From Ancylobacter sp. WKF20 (GTDB lineage Bacteria > Pseudomonadota > Alphaproteobacteria > Rhizobiales > Xanthobacteraceae): a stretch of 64,000 nucleotides of DNA. Where the stretch lies: positions 372,001 to 436,000 of the forward strand of contig NZ_CP121679.1 of assembly GCF_029760895.1 (NCBI RefSeq), in the 5' to 3' direction. Of this stretch, positions 8,881 through 19,567 are shown one piece after another. The notes beneath the pieces were generated by a model. That model had not been told where the DNA came from, searched no databases, and saw only the letters and a program-made list of their open reading frames with translations. The position numbers and the translations under genes were made by a program. How positions within the stretch are numbered: the stretch's first letter is position 1; every line of letters starts with the position of its first letter.

Positions 8881-9447
8881 ATGCCGGTTGGTACGGGACG
8901 TTACGGGAAGCGCCTGCTCGGCGCCGGCATCGGGGCGCTGGTTCTGGCGACGACGCCGGCGCTTGCCCAGCAGCCCGCCCCTTTCACCATGAGCCAGGCC
9001 GCCACCGCGCCGGCCAAGGTCGCCGAGCCGACGGCCGCGCAGCTCAAGCTGGCCAATGAACTGCTGACGGCCAATGGCGAGGCGGCGAGCTTCGACGCGC
9101 TGATTCCCGGCATCATCGAGCAGGCCGCCGCCAGCTTCGTGCAGGCGAATCCGGACCTCATCCGCGACCTGCGCGATGTCGCCAAGCAGCTCGTGCCGGA
9201 ATATGAGAAGCGCCGCGCCGAGATCATCCAGATCCTGGCCCGCACCTATGCCCAGCAGTTCTCCGAGGCCGAGCTCACCGAACTGCTGACCTTCTACCGT
9301 TCACCGGTGGGCAAGAAGCTGGTGGAGCGCCGCCAGCAGCTGCTCGATGACGGGCTACGCGGCATCCAGGCGTGGAGCGCCAAGTTCTCCAAGGAGATGG
9401 AGACCCGCGTGCGCGACGAGATGAAGAAGCGCGGCTTCACCATCTGA
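8881..9447 (+). CDS. DUF2059 domain-containing exported protein
   Basis: 188 residues: a signal peptide ending near ALAQ-QPA (about residue 30), then an all-helical domain. The block ILARTYAQQFSEAELTELLTFYRSPVGKKL is the diagnostic DUF2059 signature. The function of the family is unknown; members are periplasmic. The ATG at 8881 has AGGGAGA at a proper distance. It probably shares a transcript with rpiA, which ends 23 bases before it. A strong hairpin terminator follows it. Confidence 0.88.
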   Translation: MPVGTGRYGKRLLGAGIGALVLATTPALAQQPAPFTMSQAATAPAKVAEPTAAQLKLANELLTANGEAASFDALIPGIIEQAAASFVQANPDLIRDLRDVAKQLVPEYEKRRAEIIQILARTYAQQFSEAELTELLTFYRSPVGKKLVERRQQLLDDGLRGIQAWSAKFSKEMETRVRDEMKKRGFTI

Positions 9448-9476
9448 CGCGCCAACGACGGCACCACGCGGATACG

Positions 9477-9510
9477 AAAATGCCCGGCTCGCGCCGGGCA
9501 TTTTGCTTTT
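9477..9510. terminator. Bidirectional rho-independent terminator
   Basis: A perfect 12-bp stem (AAAATGCCCGGC / GCCGGGCATTTT) around a TCGC loop. A-tracts and T-tracts lie on either side, so it can stop transcription from the DUF2059 gene (+) and from the convergent tctA gene (-). Confidence 0.9.
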
Positions 9511-9539
9511 CGGGCGGGGCGCGGCGGTGGCGCCGAGGA

Positions 9540-11051
9540 TCAGTCCTCGTCGCCGCCGACCGGGGCCTTGCGGCCGGTGAGGAGATAGAACAGCAACGGC
9601 CCGAACAGGGCGAGCGCGGCCAGCGCGTAGAGTGTGACGGCGATGGGCGACTGGAACAGCACCATCGGGTCGCCGACGCTGATGGCGAGCGCGCGGCGCA
9701 GCTGCTGCTCGGCCAGCGGGCCGAGGATGAGGCCGACCACCACCGGGGCGATGGGGTAGTCGTAGCGCCGCAGCACATAGCCGAGCAGGCCGAAGACCAG
9801 CAGCATGCCGAGTTCGACCAGCGACGGGTTGGCGCCGAGGGTGCCGAGCGTCGCGAAGACAAGGATGCCGCCATAGAGCCACGGGCGCGGAATGGCCAGC
9901 AGGCGCACCCACAGGCCGACCAGCGGCAGGTTGAGGATGAGCAGCATGCCATTGGCGATGAACAGCGAGGCGATGAGGCCCCAGACCAGATCCGGCGCGG
10001 TGGCGAACAGCAGAGGGCCGGGATTGAGGCCATATTGCTGGAAGCCGGCGAGCATGATCGCGGCGGTGGCCGAGGTCGGCAGGCCCAGCGTCAGCAGGGG
10101 CACCAGCACGCCGGCGGCGGCCGCGTTGTTGGCCGCCTCCGGGCCTGCGACGCCCTCGATGGCGCCGTTGCCGAACTCGTCCGGCTTGCGGCACAGGCGC
10201 TTTTCCAGCGCGTAGGACAGGAAGGTCGGGATTTCCGCCCCGCCGGCGGGCATGGCGCCGATGGGGAAGCCGAGGAAGGTGCCGCGCAGCCACGGCTTCC
10301 AGGAGCGCTTCCAGTCCTCCTTGTTCATGAACACCGAGCCCTTCACCGGCTCGATCACCTCTTCCGCGCGCGAGCCGGCGGCGACCACGGAGAGCGTCTC
10401 GCCAATGGCGAACAGCGCGACGGCGAGTGTCGTCACCTCCACACCGTCGAGCAGGTCCGGGATGCCGAAGGACAGGCGCGCCTGCCCGCTCTGCAGGTCG
10501 ATGCCGATGAGGCCGAGGGCGAGGCCGAGGAACAGGCTGGTGAGGCCACGCGTCACCGAGGAGCCAAAGGCGGCGGAGACGGTGGTGAAGGCCAGTACCA
10601 TCAGCGCGAAATAGTCTTCCGGGCCGAAGGAGATGGCGATGTCGACCACGGTCGGGGCGATCAGCGCGAGGCCAATCGTGGCGATGGTGCCAGCGACGAA
10701 CGAGCCGATGGCGGCGGTGGCGAGCGCCGGGCCGCCGCGGCCAGCGCGGGCCATCTTGTTGCCTTCCAGCGCCGTGACGATGGAGGAGCTTTCGCCGGGC
10801 GTGTTCAGCAGGATGGAGGCGGTGGAGCCGCCATACATGCCGCCATAATAGATGCCGGCGAACATGATGAGCGAGCCGGCCGGGTCGAGCTTAAAGGTGA
10901 TCGGCAGCAGCAGCGCCACGGTAAGCGCCGGGCCGATGCCGGGCAGCACGCCGACGGCGGTGCCGAGCATGACGCCGACAAAGGCGAAGAGCAGATTCAT
11001 CGGCTGCAGGGCCACCATCAGGCCCTGATAGAGAGCGGCAAACGTATCCAT
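9540..11051 (-). CDS. tctA: Tripartite tricarboxylate transporter large permease (TctA), second set
   Basis: 503 residues with about 11-12 hydrophobic segments. The family signature appears twice: [17 protein letters not shown] near residues 37-53, and [16 protein letters not shown] with [10 protein letters not shown] in the second half. The [20 protein letters not shown] segment near 68-87 corresponds to the substrate path. It is the last gene of a tctC-tctB-tctA operon on the minus strand. It is diverged from the first TctA in this window, so the two transporters probably differ in substrate. Confidence 0.93.
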   Translation of the reverse strand: MDTFAALYQGLMVALQPMNLLFAFVGVMLGTAVGVLPGIGPALTVALLLPITFKLDPAGSLIMFAGIYYGGMYGGSTASILLNTPGESSSIVTALEGNKMARAGRGGPALATAAIGSFVAGTIATIGLALIAPTVVDIAISFGPEDYFALMVLAFTTVSAAFGSSVTRGLTSLFLGLALGLIGIDLQSGQARLSFGIPDLLDGVEVTTLAVALFAIGETLSVVAAGSRAEEVIEPVKGSVFMNKEDWKRSWKPWLRGTFLGFPIGAMPAGGAEIPTFLSYALEKRLCRKPDEFGNGAIEGVAGPEAANNAAAAGVLVPLLTLGLPTSATAAIMLAGFQQYGLNPGPLLFATAPDLVWGLIASLFIANGMLLILNLPLVGLWVRLLAIPRPWLYGGILVFATLGTLGANPSLVELGMLLVFGLLGYVLRRYDYPIAPVVVGLILGPLAEQQLRRALAISVGDPMVLFQSPIAVTLYALAALALFGPLLFYLLTGRKAPVGGDED

Positions 11052-11063
11052 TCCCGCGTTTCC

Positions 11064-11546
11064 TCAGATCAGCCGTTCGATCGGGCCGGCGGGCAGCGAG
11101 AGCTGCAGGCCCTTGGCGAAGATCACATAGATGACGAAGCACATCACCGTGCCGGCGATCAGGTGGCCCCAGAGCGGGCCCTTGCCGAAGCCCTTCGCGG
11201 TCGCCGCGAACAGCCAGCCGGTGGCGATGGAGAAGCCGAGGAAGGGGAGGAGGACGATCTGGCCGATGAGGCCGGCGAGCACCCAGGCCATCGGCCCCAG
11301 CTCGTCGCGCGGGCGTTCCACCTCGCCCTCGCGGATCGCCTCGATGGCGGTCGCGACCGAGAGAATGGCGAGGCCGGCGGCGATGATGGTCGGGAAGGCG
11401 GCCGGGCCGACTGCCGAGAAGGCGTTGACGCTGGACAGGCGCCAGGCGTCCCAGCCGACCACCAGCGCCAGTATGGCGAGCCCGAAGGCGATGACGAACC
11501 CGGCCTTGTCTGGCCGCTTGGTGGATGAGATGCGCGTATCGCTCAT
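11064..11546 (-). CDS. tctB: Tripartite tricarboxylate transporter small membrane subunit (TctB), second set
   Basis: 160 residues with four hydrophobic segments (about residues 16-34, 43-60, 77-110 and 118-145), matching TctB topology. The ATG at 11546 starts MSDTRISSTK. The gap to tctA is 12 bases, indicating co-transcription. It pairs with the second TctA in the inner membrane. Confidence 0.87.
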   Translation of the reverse strand: MSDTRISSTKRPDKAGFVIAFGLAILALVVGWDAWRLSSVNAFSAVGPAAFPTIIAAGLAILSVATAIEAIREGEVERPRDELGPMAWVLAGLIGQIVLLPFLGFSIATGWLFAATAKGFGKGPLWGHLIAGTVMCFVIYVIFAKGLQLSLPAGPIERLI

Positions 11547-11571
11547 CGGTAGTTCCCCCGGCTACAACAAA

Positions 11572-11602
11572 GCTCCCCCGGAACCTTCCGGCCCGGGGGA
11601 GC
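11572..11602 (-). terminator. Intra-operon hairpin between tctC and tctB
   Basis: A perfect 10-bp GC-rich stem (GCTCCCCCGG / CCGGGGGAGC) with an 11-base loop. Read on the minus strand it is followed by TTTGTT. It sits in the 83-base gap after the binding-protein gene. It could be a leaky terminator or a stability element that raises binding protein over permease. Confidence 0.5.
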
Positions 11603-11629
11603 GTCTGACGCTTCAGTTGTGGACGTGTC

Positions 11630-12592
11630 TCACTGCGCGAGACCGATGTCCTTCAGGATCGCCTGGGTGGCGGCGATGTCCTTGGCGAGCTGGGCATCGA
11701 AGGCCTCGCCCGCCAGATAGGTGTTGGCCCAGCCCTTCTGGGCGAGCAGCTCGGCCCAGGCCTTCGACTTCACCATCTTGTCGATGGTGGCCGCGATTTC
11801 CTTCTTCTGCTCCGGCGTGATGCCGGGCGCAGCGGCGACCATGCGCCAGTTCTGGATCTCGACGTCGACACCCGATTCCTTGAAGGTCGGGATGTCCTTG
11901 GCCTCGGGCAGACGGGCGGCGCTCGACACGCCGAGGATGCGCAGCTTGCCGGCCTTCGCCTGGGCGTCGAACTCGGAGAGGCTGGAAATGCCGACCGTGA
12001 CCTTGCCGCCGAGGATGGAGGCGAGCGATTCGCCGCCGCCCGAGAAGGCGATGTAGTTGATCTTGGTCGGGTCGACGCCGATCGCCTTGGCGATCAAGCC
12101 AGCGGTGATGTGGTCGGTGCCGCCCGCCGAGCCCCCGGCCCAGGAGACCTTCTGGGGATCGGCCTTCAGCGCGGCCACGAGGTCCGCCATCGACTTGAGC
12201 GGGGAGCTGGCGGGGACGGCGATGGCCTCGAACTCGCCGGTGAGGCGGGCGATCGGGGTCACCTGGCTGAGGTTCACCGGCGACTTGTTGGTGATGATGG
12301 CGCCAACCATCACATAGCCGCCGACGATCAGCGCGTTCGGATCGCCCTTGGCGCCGTTGACGAACTGGGCGAGACCGATCGTGCCGCCGGCGCCGGGCAC
12401 GTTCAGCACCTGGACATTGCCGACGATCTTCTCGGTCTGCAGCACATGCTGCATGCCGCGCGCGGTCTGGTCCCAGCCGCCGCCGGGGGCCGCGGGCGCC
12501 ATGATCTTGAATTCATTGATCTCGGCCGATGCGGTGCCGAGCGGCGCGGCGAGCGCGGCGGCCAGCAGAATGCCGCGGAACATATGCTTCAT
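11630..12592 (-). CDS. tctC: Tripartite tricarboxylate transporter substrate-binding protein (TctC/Bug), second set
   Basis: 320 residues: a signal peptide ending near GTASA-EIN, then the Bug fold with [19 protein letters not shown] near residues 30-48 and the DxP-type ligand-loop region [13 protein letters not shown]. It is the periplasmic solute receptor for the second TTT transporter and the first gene of its operon. It shares little obvious identity with the TctC at 891, which supports a different ligand. The ATG at 12592 is preceded by a GGAGGAAAC-type site. Confidence 0.9.
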   Translation of the reverse strand: MKHMFRGILLAAALAAPLGTASAEINEFKIMAPAAPGGGWDQTARGMQHVLQTEKIVGNVQVLNVPGAGGTIGLAQFVNGAKGDPNALIVGGYVMVGAIITNKSPVNLSQVTPIARLTGEFEAIAVPASSPLKSMADLVAALKADPQKVSWAGGSAGGTDHITAGLIAKAIGVDPTKINYIAFSGGGESLASILGGKVTVGISSLSEFDAQAKAGKLRILGVSSAARLPEAKDIPTFKESGVDVEIQNWRMVAAAPGITPEQKKEIAATIDKMVKSKAWAELLAQKGWANTYLAGEAFDAQLAKDIAATQAILKDIGLAQ

Positions 12593-12791
12593 CGTTTCCT
12601 CCAGGTGTGAGTGGTGGCGCGTTGCCTCTGGCCACCACTTGAGCGCGCGTTGGGGAAGCTAGAGCGGCCGCGACATCCTGTCGAGTTCCACGGAAGGCTA
12701 AGGTTTTCGCCGACCAGCCATGCAATGCCTTGACGGCGCGGCGCGGGGAGGCGACATGCCCAGCACTCTTTCCGAAAAAGGGGGGCGCGCC

Positions 12792-14210
12792 ATGGGTGAG
12801 CACACGGACCAGTACGACGTCGACCTGTTCGTCATCGGCGGGGGCTCGGGGGGCGTGCGCGCCGCCCGCATCGCGGCGAGCTACGGCGCGCGGGTCCGCC
12901 TAGCCGAGGAATACCGCCTCGGCGGCACCTGCGTCATCCGTGGCTGCGTGCCCAAGAAGCTGTTCGTCTACGCCGCGCATTTCGCCCATGATTTCGAGGA
13001 CGCCGCTGGCTATGGCTGGACGGTGGAGGGCGCGCGCTTCGACTGGTCGACGCTGATCGCCAACAAGGACAAGGAAATCGCCCGGCTGGAGGGCGCCTAT
13101 CGCGGCAATCTCGAACGCACGGGCGTCGAGATCGTTGCCCAGCGCGCGGTGGTGGAAGGCCCCCATGCGGTGCGCCTCGCTGACGGCACGCGCGTCACCG
13201 CCCGCTACATCCTGGTCGCCACCGGCGGGCACCCCAATCTCGGCCTCGACATTCCCGGCCGCGAACTCGGTATCACCTCCAACGAAATCTTCCATCTGGA
13301 GCGGCTGCCGGCGCGCATCGTCATTCAGGGGGCGGGCTATATCGCGCTGGAATTCGCCAGCCTGCTCGCCACGCTCGGCAGCGATGTGACGGTGGTTCAT
13401 CGCGGCCACAAGGTGCTGGCGGGCTTCGACGAGGAGATCCGCGAGCGCCTCGCCGACGAACTGGCGCGCAATGGCGTCACCTTCGCCTTCGGCACGACCA
13501 TCGAGGGCATCTACGCCGCCGACGGCGCCAAGCGCGTGCGGCTGAGCGACGGGCGCGACCTGTTCGCCGAGGAGGTCATGCTCGCCATCGGCCGTATGCC
13601 GAACACCACCGGGCTCGGTCTCGACGCGGTCGGCGTGCAGCTCACCGCCAACGGCGCCATCGTGGTGGATGGCGACTCCCGCTCCAGCGTGCCGTCGATC
13701 TACGCCGTGGGCGACGTGACGGACCGGGTCCAGCTCACCCCCGTCGCCATCCGCGAGGGGCACTCCTTTGCTGACGGGGTGTTCGGCGGGAAGCCGTGGA
13801 AGGTCAGCTATGAGGTAATCCCGACCGCCGTGTTCACCGAGCCGGAGATCGGCACGGTTGGCCTGACCGAGGCGCAGGCGCGCGCGCAGGGGCGCCGGCT
13901 CGACATCTACAAGGCTGATTTCCGTCCGCTCAAGGCGACGCTCTCTGGGCGCGCCTCGCGCGTGCTGATGAAGCTGGTGGTCGACCAGAAGACCGACCGG
14001 CTGCTCGGCGCCCACCTCATCGGCCCGGATTCCGGCGAGATGGTGCAGCTCATCGCGGTGGCCATGAACATGGGCGCGACCAAGGCGGACTTCGACCGCA
14101 CCATGGCGCTGCACCCTTCCAGCGCCGAGGAACTGGTGACGCTGCGCACCAAGCACGCGAGCAGCGACCCGCTGCCGGAAGCCTCGACCGAGGCGACGCC
14201 GGCGCTCTAG
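12792..14210 (+). CDS. gor: Glutathione-disulfide reductase
   Basis: 472 residues. The FAD-binding motif FVIGGGSGGVRAARIAA is near 13-29. The redox-active disulfide is GGTCVIRGCVPKK with Cys47 and Cys52. An NADP domain carries GAGYIALEFA, ATGGHPN and YAVGDVTD follow, and the interface domain ends with the HPSSAEE motif whose His serves the thiolate. It reduces GSSG with NADPH in the cytoplasm. I chose the ATG at 12792, next to the FAD domain. An ATG at 12756 with a better ribosome-binding site (GGGGAGG) would add 12 residues and cannot be excluded. Confidence 0.9.
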   Translation: MGEHTDQYDVDLFVIGGGSGGVRAARIAASYGARVRLAEEYRLGGTCVIRGCVPKKLFVYAAHFAHDFEDAAGYGWTVEGARFDWSTLIANKDKEIARLEGAYRGNLERTGVEIVAQRAVVEGPHAVRLADGTRVTARYILVATGGHPNLGLDIPGRELGITSNEIFHLERLPARIVIQGAGYIALEFASLLATLGSDVTVVHRGHKVLAGFDEEIRERLADELARNGVTFAFGTTIEGIYAADGAKRVRLSDGRDLFAEEVMLAIGRMPNTTGLGLDAVGVQLTANGAIVVDGDSRSSVPSIYAVGDVTDRVQLTPVAIREGHSFADGVFGGKPWKVSYEVIPTAVFTEPEIGTVGLTEAQARAQGRRLDIYKADFRPLKATLSGRASRVLMKLVVDQKTDRLLGAHLIGPDSGEMVQLIAVAMNMGATKADFDRTMALHPSSAEELVTLRTKHASSDPLPEASTEATPAL

Positions 14211-14260
14211 CGTCCTGCCGGGCGACGCACCGCCGACCTCGGGGAACACGCGGCGTCGAG

Positions 14261-14300
14261 AAAAAAAGCGCCCCGGATGCAGGGGGAGGCATCCGGGGCG
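14261..14300 (-). terminator. Rho-independent terminator of the chemoreceptor gene
   Basis: A perfect 12-bp stem (CGCCCCGGATGC / GCATCCGGGGCG) with an eight-base loop. On the minus strand it is followed within two bases by seven T residues. It lies 23 bases after the chemoreceptor stop codon and also separates it from the convergent gor gene. Confidence 0.93.
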
Positions 14301-14323
14301 TCAGCTACGCGAGGCGGGGGGTG

Positions 14324-16021
14324 TCAGCCGGCGCGCAGATTGGTGACGAAGCGCTGCACTTCGTCTTGCAGGCTGGAGGCCTGCGAAGCGAGGGAGTTGG
14401 AAAGCGACATCATCTGGGTAGAGGCGGCGCCGGTCATCTCCGCGGCACGGCCGACGCCGGCGATGTTGTCATTGACGCCGCCCGTGCTCTGGGCCGCGTG
14501 CTGAGTGTTGACCGCGATCTCGCGGGTGGCGGCGCCCTGCTCCTCGATCGCCGAGGAGATGGCCGACGTGGCCTCGCGGATGTCGGTGATGATGGTCACG
14601 ATCTTTTCGATCGAGCCGACGGTGCGCTGGGTAACACTCTGGATTTCGTTGATCTTGCCGCCGATCACCTCGGTCGCCTTGGCCGTCTGGGCGGCGAGTT
14701 CCTTCACCTCGGAGGCGACCACGGCGAAGCCCTTGCCCATATCGCCGGCGCGAGCCGCTTCGATGGTGGCGTTCAGCGCGAGCAGATTGGTCTGGCTGGC
14801 GATGCTGGTGATGAGCTCCACCACTTCCCCGATCTGAGCGGCGGCGCGCGAGAGCTCGCGGATGTCGCTATGGGTCTGGGCGGTGGCCTCCGATGCCTGT
14901 CGGGCAATCCCGGCGGCATGGTCGATCTGGATGCCGATTTCCTGCACCGAGGCGTTCATCTCCTCCGTGGAGGCCGCGACCGTCTGCACATTGGTGGAGG
15001 CGGAACCGGCGGCTTGAGACACCGCCTGCGCCTGCCGCGTCGTCTCCTCGGCCGAGTTGGAGAGGCCGCGCGCGGCTTCCGACACTTCCCTGGAGGAGGA
15101 GCTGAAGGCGGTGGCGAGCGAGCCCATCTTGGCTTCAAAATCGCTGGCGATAGCCTCGCGCTCGGCCTTCAGGCGCTGGGCATTGCGCTCTTCCTGCCCG
15201 GCGGATTGCTGGCGCACCTCTTCGGCCTTCACCAGCGCCCGGCGGAAGATTTCCAGAGCCTTGGCAATCTGGCCCACCTCGTCCTTGCGGTCGGCATCAG
15301 GCACCGTCACCGCGAGATCATCCCGCCGCAGAGCATCCATCACCGCAATCTGGCGGGCGATCGGACGAGCGATGGCGTAACGCGAAACCAGGAAGGAGAT
15401 GACGAGAAGCACCAGGACGACGGACCCCATCCCGATCAGCAGCAGCTGGATGTTGGCGGCGATGCTGGCGTCGAGTTCACGGGCGGCCGCCTTGTTGGCC
15501 GCGACGGCCTCGTCGATCAGCTTGGCGTTGGCGGCGACGACCGCGTTCAGCGCTGGCTCGCAGTCGTCCACCATCATCTGCCCGGCTTTGACGATGCTTG
15601 CGTCGTCCAGCGATACCCGGGCCAACTGAAACATCGCGTCGCAATGCGTCTTGAGCGCGGTCGCGGTGCGCTGCCGGATATCGTTGATCGGTTCTTCCAG
15701 GTGCGGCAGGAGAGCGATGGCGTCCGTGGCCCGCGTGTCAATCAGCTGGGTGATCTGCGTGATTTCGGCATCGGCCGTCTTCACCGCGCTCTCGGAGACG
15801 GCCACAGCCAGCTTATAGGCGGCGCGCTCGAGATCGACGAGCTGGCGGCTGAGGCGCGCGAGCTGGATGAACCCGGCATCCTCCTGCATCGTGCGATCAA
15901 GGGCGCTGCGCAGGTCGCCCATCAGCCGGGCGGAGAACAAGCTTCCGCCCATCGCGCAGAGGCCGAGAAACAAAACAAGTGAGCTGATTTTCAGCATCAC
16001 GGGCAGGTTCTTGAAAGACAT
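14324..16021 (-). CDS. Methyl-accepting chemotaxis protein
   Basis: 565 residues with classical receptor layout: TM1 near residues 9-30, a helical periplasmic sensor of about 160 residues resembling a four-helix bundle, TM2 near 191-213, a HAMP domain ([13 protein letters not shown] onward) and a long cytoplasmic coiled coil. The signalling tip is [21 protein letters not shown], the kinase/CheW contact. It should relay a ligand signal to CheA. No CheW/CheA genes are in the window, so it is an orphan receptor. The ATG at 16021 has AGGA eight bases upstream. It ends with a strong terminator. Confidence 0.93.
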   Translation of the reverse strand: MSFKNLPVMLKISSLVLFLGLCAMGGSLFSARLMGDLRSALDRTMQEDAGFIQLARLSRQLVDLERAAYKLAVAVSESAVKTADAEITQITQLIDTRATDAIALLPHLEEPINDIRQRTATALKTHCDAMFQLARVSLDDASIVKAGQMMVDDCEPALNAVVAANAKLIDEAVAANKAAARELDASIAANIQLLLIGMGSVVLVLLVISFLVSRYAIARPIARQIAVMDALRRDDLAVTVPDADRKDEVGQIAKALEIFRRALVKAEEVRQQSAGQEERNAQRLKAEREAIASDFEAKMGSLATAFSSSSREVSEAARGLSNSAEETTRQAQAVSQAAGSASTNVQTVAASTEEMNASVQEIGIQIDHAAGIARQASEATAQTHSDIRELSRAAAQIGEVVELITSIASQTNLLALNATIEAARAGDMGKGFAVVASEVKELAAQTAKATEVIGGKINEIQSVTQRTVGSIEKIVTIITDIREATSAISSAIEEQGAATREIAVNTQHAAQSTGGVNDNIAGVGRAAEMTGAASTQMMSLSNSLASQASSLQDEVQRFVTNLRAG

Positions 16022-16371
16022 GATCTCGTTCCTGACGCCCTTCGAGGCGCCGCGACCCCATTAGACAGGTCCATCACTTCCAGTTCTCTCTCGATTAATC
16101 CGTAATAATTCGTAGGTAACTAAAAGAAGAATCCATTCTGAGTTGTATTGGAGTCTATTGATTATCAAAGTGGGGGCGTGATCAACCGGCCGACAGCGAT
16201 CCGGCCCGCTCACGTCCCGCTGAGGCGGGCGCAATAGGGGTTCGGCGTGGCTGCAATCGCGCACCGCTCGGCGCTCTGGTGCAAGCCTTGTGCTTGGGTG
16301 TATAAGGCCCGCCTTTCCCGCAGGGGTAACGTGCAGCGCGACCCTGCGGACGTGATATCGAGGAGGCTGAC
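16022..16371. other. Divergent promoter region of chemoreceptor and DAHP synthase
   Basis: 350 bases with a noticeably AT-rich part (about 16070-16170) close to the chemoreceptor start, the likely location of its promoter. The right half is GC-rich and leads to AGGAGG at 16360, the ribosome-binding site of the DAHP synthase gene. I find no gene and no clear operator. Confidence 0.5.
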
Positions 16372-17757
16372 ATGTCTGATCGCTGGACGCCGGATAGCTG
16401 GAGGGCCAAGCCCATTCAGCAGGTGCCTGAGTATCCGGACGCCACGGTTCTGGCGTCGGTGGAGCGTCAGCTTGCCTCGTTTCCCCCGCTGGTTTTTGCC
16501 GGTGAGGCGCGCCGCCTGAAGCGCGAGCTGGCCAAGGTCGCCAAGGGCGAGGCCTTCCTCCTGCAGGGAGGTGACTGCGCTGAGAGCTTCGCCGAGCACT
16601 CGGCCGACAACATCCGCGATTTCTTCCGCGTCTTCCTGCAGATGGCGGTGGTGCTGACCTATGCCGGCGCCTCGCCCGTGGTGAAGGTCGGCCGCATCGC
16701 CGGCCAGTTCGCCAAGCCGCGCTCCACGCCAATGGAGACGGTGAATGGGGTCGAACTGCCGTCCTACCGGGGCGACATCGTCAACGACATCGAGTTCACG
16801 CCGGAAGGGCGCGTGCCCGATCCGCGCCGCCAGCTCGAGGCGTACCGCCAGTCGGCGGCGACGCTGAACCTGCTGCGCGCCTTCGCCAATGGCGGCTATG
16901 CCAGCCTTGGCAACGCGCATCAGTGGATGCTCGGCTTCATCAAGGATAGCCCGCAGTCCGGCCGCTACCAGGCGCTCGCCGATCGCATCACCGAGGCGCT
17001 CGACTTCATGCGCGCCATCGGCATCGACCCGGAAACCCACCCGGAGATGCGCTCGACCGATTTCTTCACCAGCCACGAGGCGCTGCTGCTCGGCTATGAG
17101 CAGGCGCTGACGCGGGTGGATTCGACCACGGGCGACTGGTACGCGACCTCCGGCCACATGATCTGGATCGGCGACCGCACCCGCCAGGCCGACCATGCGC
17201 ATCTCGAATATGCCCGTGGCGTGAAGAACCCGGTGGGCCTGAAGTGCGGCCCCTCGCTGAAGCCGGACGACATGCTGCGCCTCATCGACATGCTGAACCC
17301 GCAGAACGAGGCGGGCCGGCTGACGCTGATCGCCCGCTTCGGCGCCGACAAGGTGGGCGACCACCTGCCAGCCCTGGTGCGTGCGGTCGAGCGCGAGGGC
17401 CGCACCGTCGTGTGGTCGTGCGACCCCATGCACGGCAACACGATCAAGGCCGGCTCGGGCTACAAGACCCGCCCGTTCGACCAGATCCTCAAGGAGGTGA
17501 AGGACTTCTTCGCCGTCCATGCGGCCGAGGGCACCTATGCCGGCGGCGTGCATCTGGAAATGACTGGCAAGAACGTCACCGAGTGCACCGGTGGCGCGCG
17601 GGCGATCTCGGATGCGGACCTCAAGGACCGCTACCACACCTATTGCGACCCGCGGCTCAATGCCGAGCAGGCCATCGAGATGGCCTTCCTCGTCGCCGAG
17701 CTGCTGAAGCAGGAACGCGCCGGCCGGGTTCGCCCGGTGACCGAAGCGGCTGAATGA
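16372..17757 (+). CDS. Class II 3-deoxy-7-phosphoheptulonate (DAHP) synthase
   Basis: 461 residues, the size of class II (plant-type) DAHP synthases. The start [19 protein letters not shown] and the segment [11 protein letters not shown] (metal-binding cysteine) are diagnostic. Other family blocks are [41 protein letters not shown] and GGVHLEMTG. It condenses phosphoenolpyruvate and erythrose 4-phosphate as the first step of the shikimate pathway. The ATG at 16372 has a near-perfect AGGAGG site. It is apparently monocistronic, ending with a hairpin. Confidence 0.95.
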   Translation: MSDRWTPDSWRAKPIQQVPEYPDATVLASVERQLASFPPLVFAGEARRLKRELAKVAKGEAFLLQGGDCAESFAEHSADNIRDFFRVFLQMAVVLTYAGASPVVKVGRIAGQFAKPRSTPMETVNGVELPSYRGDIVNDIEFTPEGRVPDPRRQLEAYRQSAATLNLLRAFANGGYASLGNAHQWMLGFIKDSPQSGRYQALADRITEALDFMRAIGIDPETHPEMRSTDFFTSHEALLLGYEQALTRVDSTTGDWYATSGHMIWIGDRTRQADHAHLEYARGVKNPVGLKCGPSLKPDDMLRLIDMLNPQNEAGRLTLIARFGADKVGDHLPALVRAVEREGRTVVWSCDPMHGNTIKAGSGYKTRPFDQILKEVKDFFAVHAAEGTYAGGVHLEMTGKNVTECTGGARAISDADLKDRYHTYCDPRLNAEQAIEMAFLVAELLKQERAGRVRPVTEAAE

Positions 17758-17762
17758 TACCG

Positions 17763-17798
17763 CCGGCCCGGAGCCTTGGGTTCCGGGCCGGTCTTCTC
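17763..17798 (+). terminator. Rho-independent terminator after DAHP synthase
   Basis: A 10-bp perfect stem (CCGGCCCGGA / TCCGGGCCGG) with a nine-base loop, followed by TCTTCTCTT, five bases after the stop codon. The T-tract is interrupted, so efficiency may be moderate. Confidence 0.75.
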
Positions 17799-17888
17799 TT
17801 GCGCGCCGGTGGCACCGGCCGGGACTGACCGGCCGCACCGCGCGTCCTGACGATTGCCGGGCTTTCCGCGGAACGCTACATCAGGTCC

Positions 17889-19562
17889 ATGTCGTCAGAA
17901 CCCGCCGATCAGCTTCTCATCGCCCTTGCCCAGCTCAACCCGACGGTCGGTGACGTCGCCGGCAACCTCGCCATGGCGCGCGAGGCGCGGGCCCGCGCCG
18001 CCGAGCAGGGCGCCGATCTCCTCGTCCTCACCGAGCTGTTCATCGCCGGCTACCCGCCGGAAGATCTCGTGCTCAAGCCCGCCTTCCAGGCGGCGTGCCG
18101 CACGGCGGTGGAGCAGCTGGCGAGCGATACGTCGGATGGCGGCCCGGCCGTGCTGATCGGCGCGCCCTGGCTCGATGCCGGCAAGCTCTACAACGCCGTG
18201 CTGCTGCTGGAGGAAGGGCGCATCGCCGCCATTCGCTACAAGGTCGATCTGCCCAATTATGGCCCGTTCGACGAGAAGCGCGTCTTCGTCCCGGGCCCGA
18301 TGCCCGGCCCGATCGCCTTCAAGGGCGTGCGGATCGGCGTGCCGGTCTGCGAGGATATCTGGTCGCAGGACGTCATCGAATGCCTCGCCGAGACCGGTGC
18401 GGAGCTGCTGCTGATTCCCAACGGGTCGCCGTATCGTCGTACCGTCTATGACGAGCGGATGAACGTCGCCGTCGCTCGCGTGGTCGAGAGCGGGCTGCCG
18501 CTCGCCTATGTGAACCAGATTGGCGGGCAGGACGAACTGGTGTTCGACGGCGGCTCCTTCGTGCTCAACGCCGACCGCTCGCTGGCCATCCAGCTTCCAA
18601 ACTTCCAGGAGCGCATCCGCATCACCCGCTGGGAGCGCTGGGCCGATGGCTGGCGCTGCGAGGAGGGCGCGCGCGCGCCGCTGCTGACGGGCGACGAGGC
18701 GGACTATGCCGCCTGCGTCATCGGGCTGCGCGATTATGTCGAGAAGAACCGCTTCCCCGGCGTGGTGCTCGGCCTCTCCGGCGGCATCGATTCCGCCATC
18801 TGCGCCGCCATGGCGGTGGACGCCCTGGGCGCGGAGCGCGTGCATTGCGTGATGCTGCCCTACCGTTACACCTCCAATGAATCGCTCTCCGACGCGGCGG
18901 CGGTCGCCGAGGCGTTGGGCGTGCGCTACGACATCGTGCCGATCGCCGACGGTGTCGAGGCGCTGGAGGGCACGCTGGCGCCGATGTTCGCCGGGCGGGC
19001 GCGCGACGTGACGGAGGAGAACCTCCAGTCCCGCGTGCGCGGCACGCTGCTGATGTCGATCTCCAACAAGTTCGGCGCCATGGTCGTGACCACCGGCAAC
19101 AAGTCGGAAATGTCCACCGGCTACGCCACGCTCTATGGCGACATGAATGGCGGCTACAACCCGATCAAGGACTTGTACAAGTCGCAGGTCTTCCGCCTGT
19201 GCCGCCTGCGCAATGGCTGGAAGCCGGCGCACGCTCTGGGCCCGGACGGACCGGTGATGCCGGAGAACATCATCACCAAGCCGCCGACGGCCGAGCTGCG
19301 CGAGAACCAGAAGGACGAGGACAGCCTGCCGCCTTACGAGGTGCTGGACGCTATCCTCGAACGCTTGGTGGAACGCGAGTTGCCGGTCGCCGAGATCGTC
19401 GCGCAGGGCTATGACGCGGCGCTGGTGGCACGCGTCGAGCGGATGCTGAACATCGCCGAATATAAGCGCCGTCAGGCCGCGCCGGGGGTGAAGGTCACGA
19501 CCCGCAATTTCGGCCGCGACCGGCGCTACCCGATCACCAACCGCTTCCGCGAGACGGCGTAG
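17889..19562 (+). CDS. nadE: Glutamine-dependent NAD+ synthetase
   Basis: 557 residues with two domains. The N-terminal nitrilase-like glutaminase has its catalytic triad in [13 protein letters not shown] (Glu), [12 protein letters not shown] (Lys) and GVPVCEDIW (Cys). The C-terminal synthetase has the PP-loop [14 protein letters not shown], then TTGNKSE and the [10 protein letters not shown] segment. It amidates nicotinic acid adenine dinucleotide using glutamine-derived ammonia. The ATG at 17889 fits the family N-terminus. The stop is five bases before gltX, so the two form an operon. Confidence 0.95.
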   Translation: MSSEPADQLLIALAQLNPTVGDVAGNLAMAREARARAAEQGADLLVLTELFIAGYPPEDLVLKPAFQAACRTAVEQLASDTSDGGPAVLIGAPWLDAGKLYNAVLLLEEGRIAAIRYKVDLPNYGPFDEKRVFVPGPMPGPIAFKGVRIGVPVCEDIWSQDVIECLAETGAELLLIPNGSPYRRTVYDERMNVAVARVVESGLPLAYVNQIGGQDELVFDGGSFVLNADRSLAIQLPNFQERIRITRWERWADGWRCEEGARAPLLTGDEADYAACVIGLRDYVEKNRFPGVVLGLSGGIDSAICAAMAVDALGAERVHCVMLPYRYTSNESLSDAAAVAEALGVRYDIVPIADGVEALEGTLAPMFAGRARDVTEENLQSRVRGTLLMSISNKFGAMVVTTGNKSEMSTGYATLYGDMNGGYNPIKDLYKSQVFRLCRLRNGWKPAHALGPDGPVMPENIITKPPTAELRENQKDEDSLPPYEVLDAILERLVERELPVAEIVAQGYDAALVARVERMLNIAEYKRRQAAPGVKVTTRNFGRDRRYPITNRFRETA

Positions 19563-19567
19563 GCGTC

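Noticed and set aside
9372..11528. A 718-codon plus-strand open frame
   Set aside because: Antisense to tctA and tctB; composition dominated by Asp, Glu, Gln, His and Arg, as in shadow frames.
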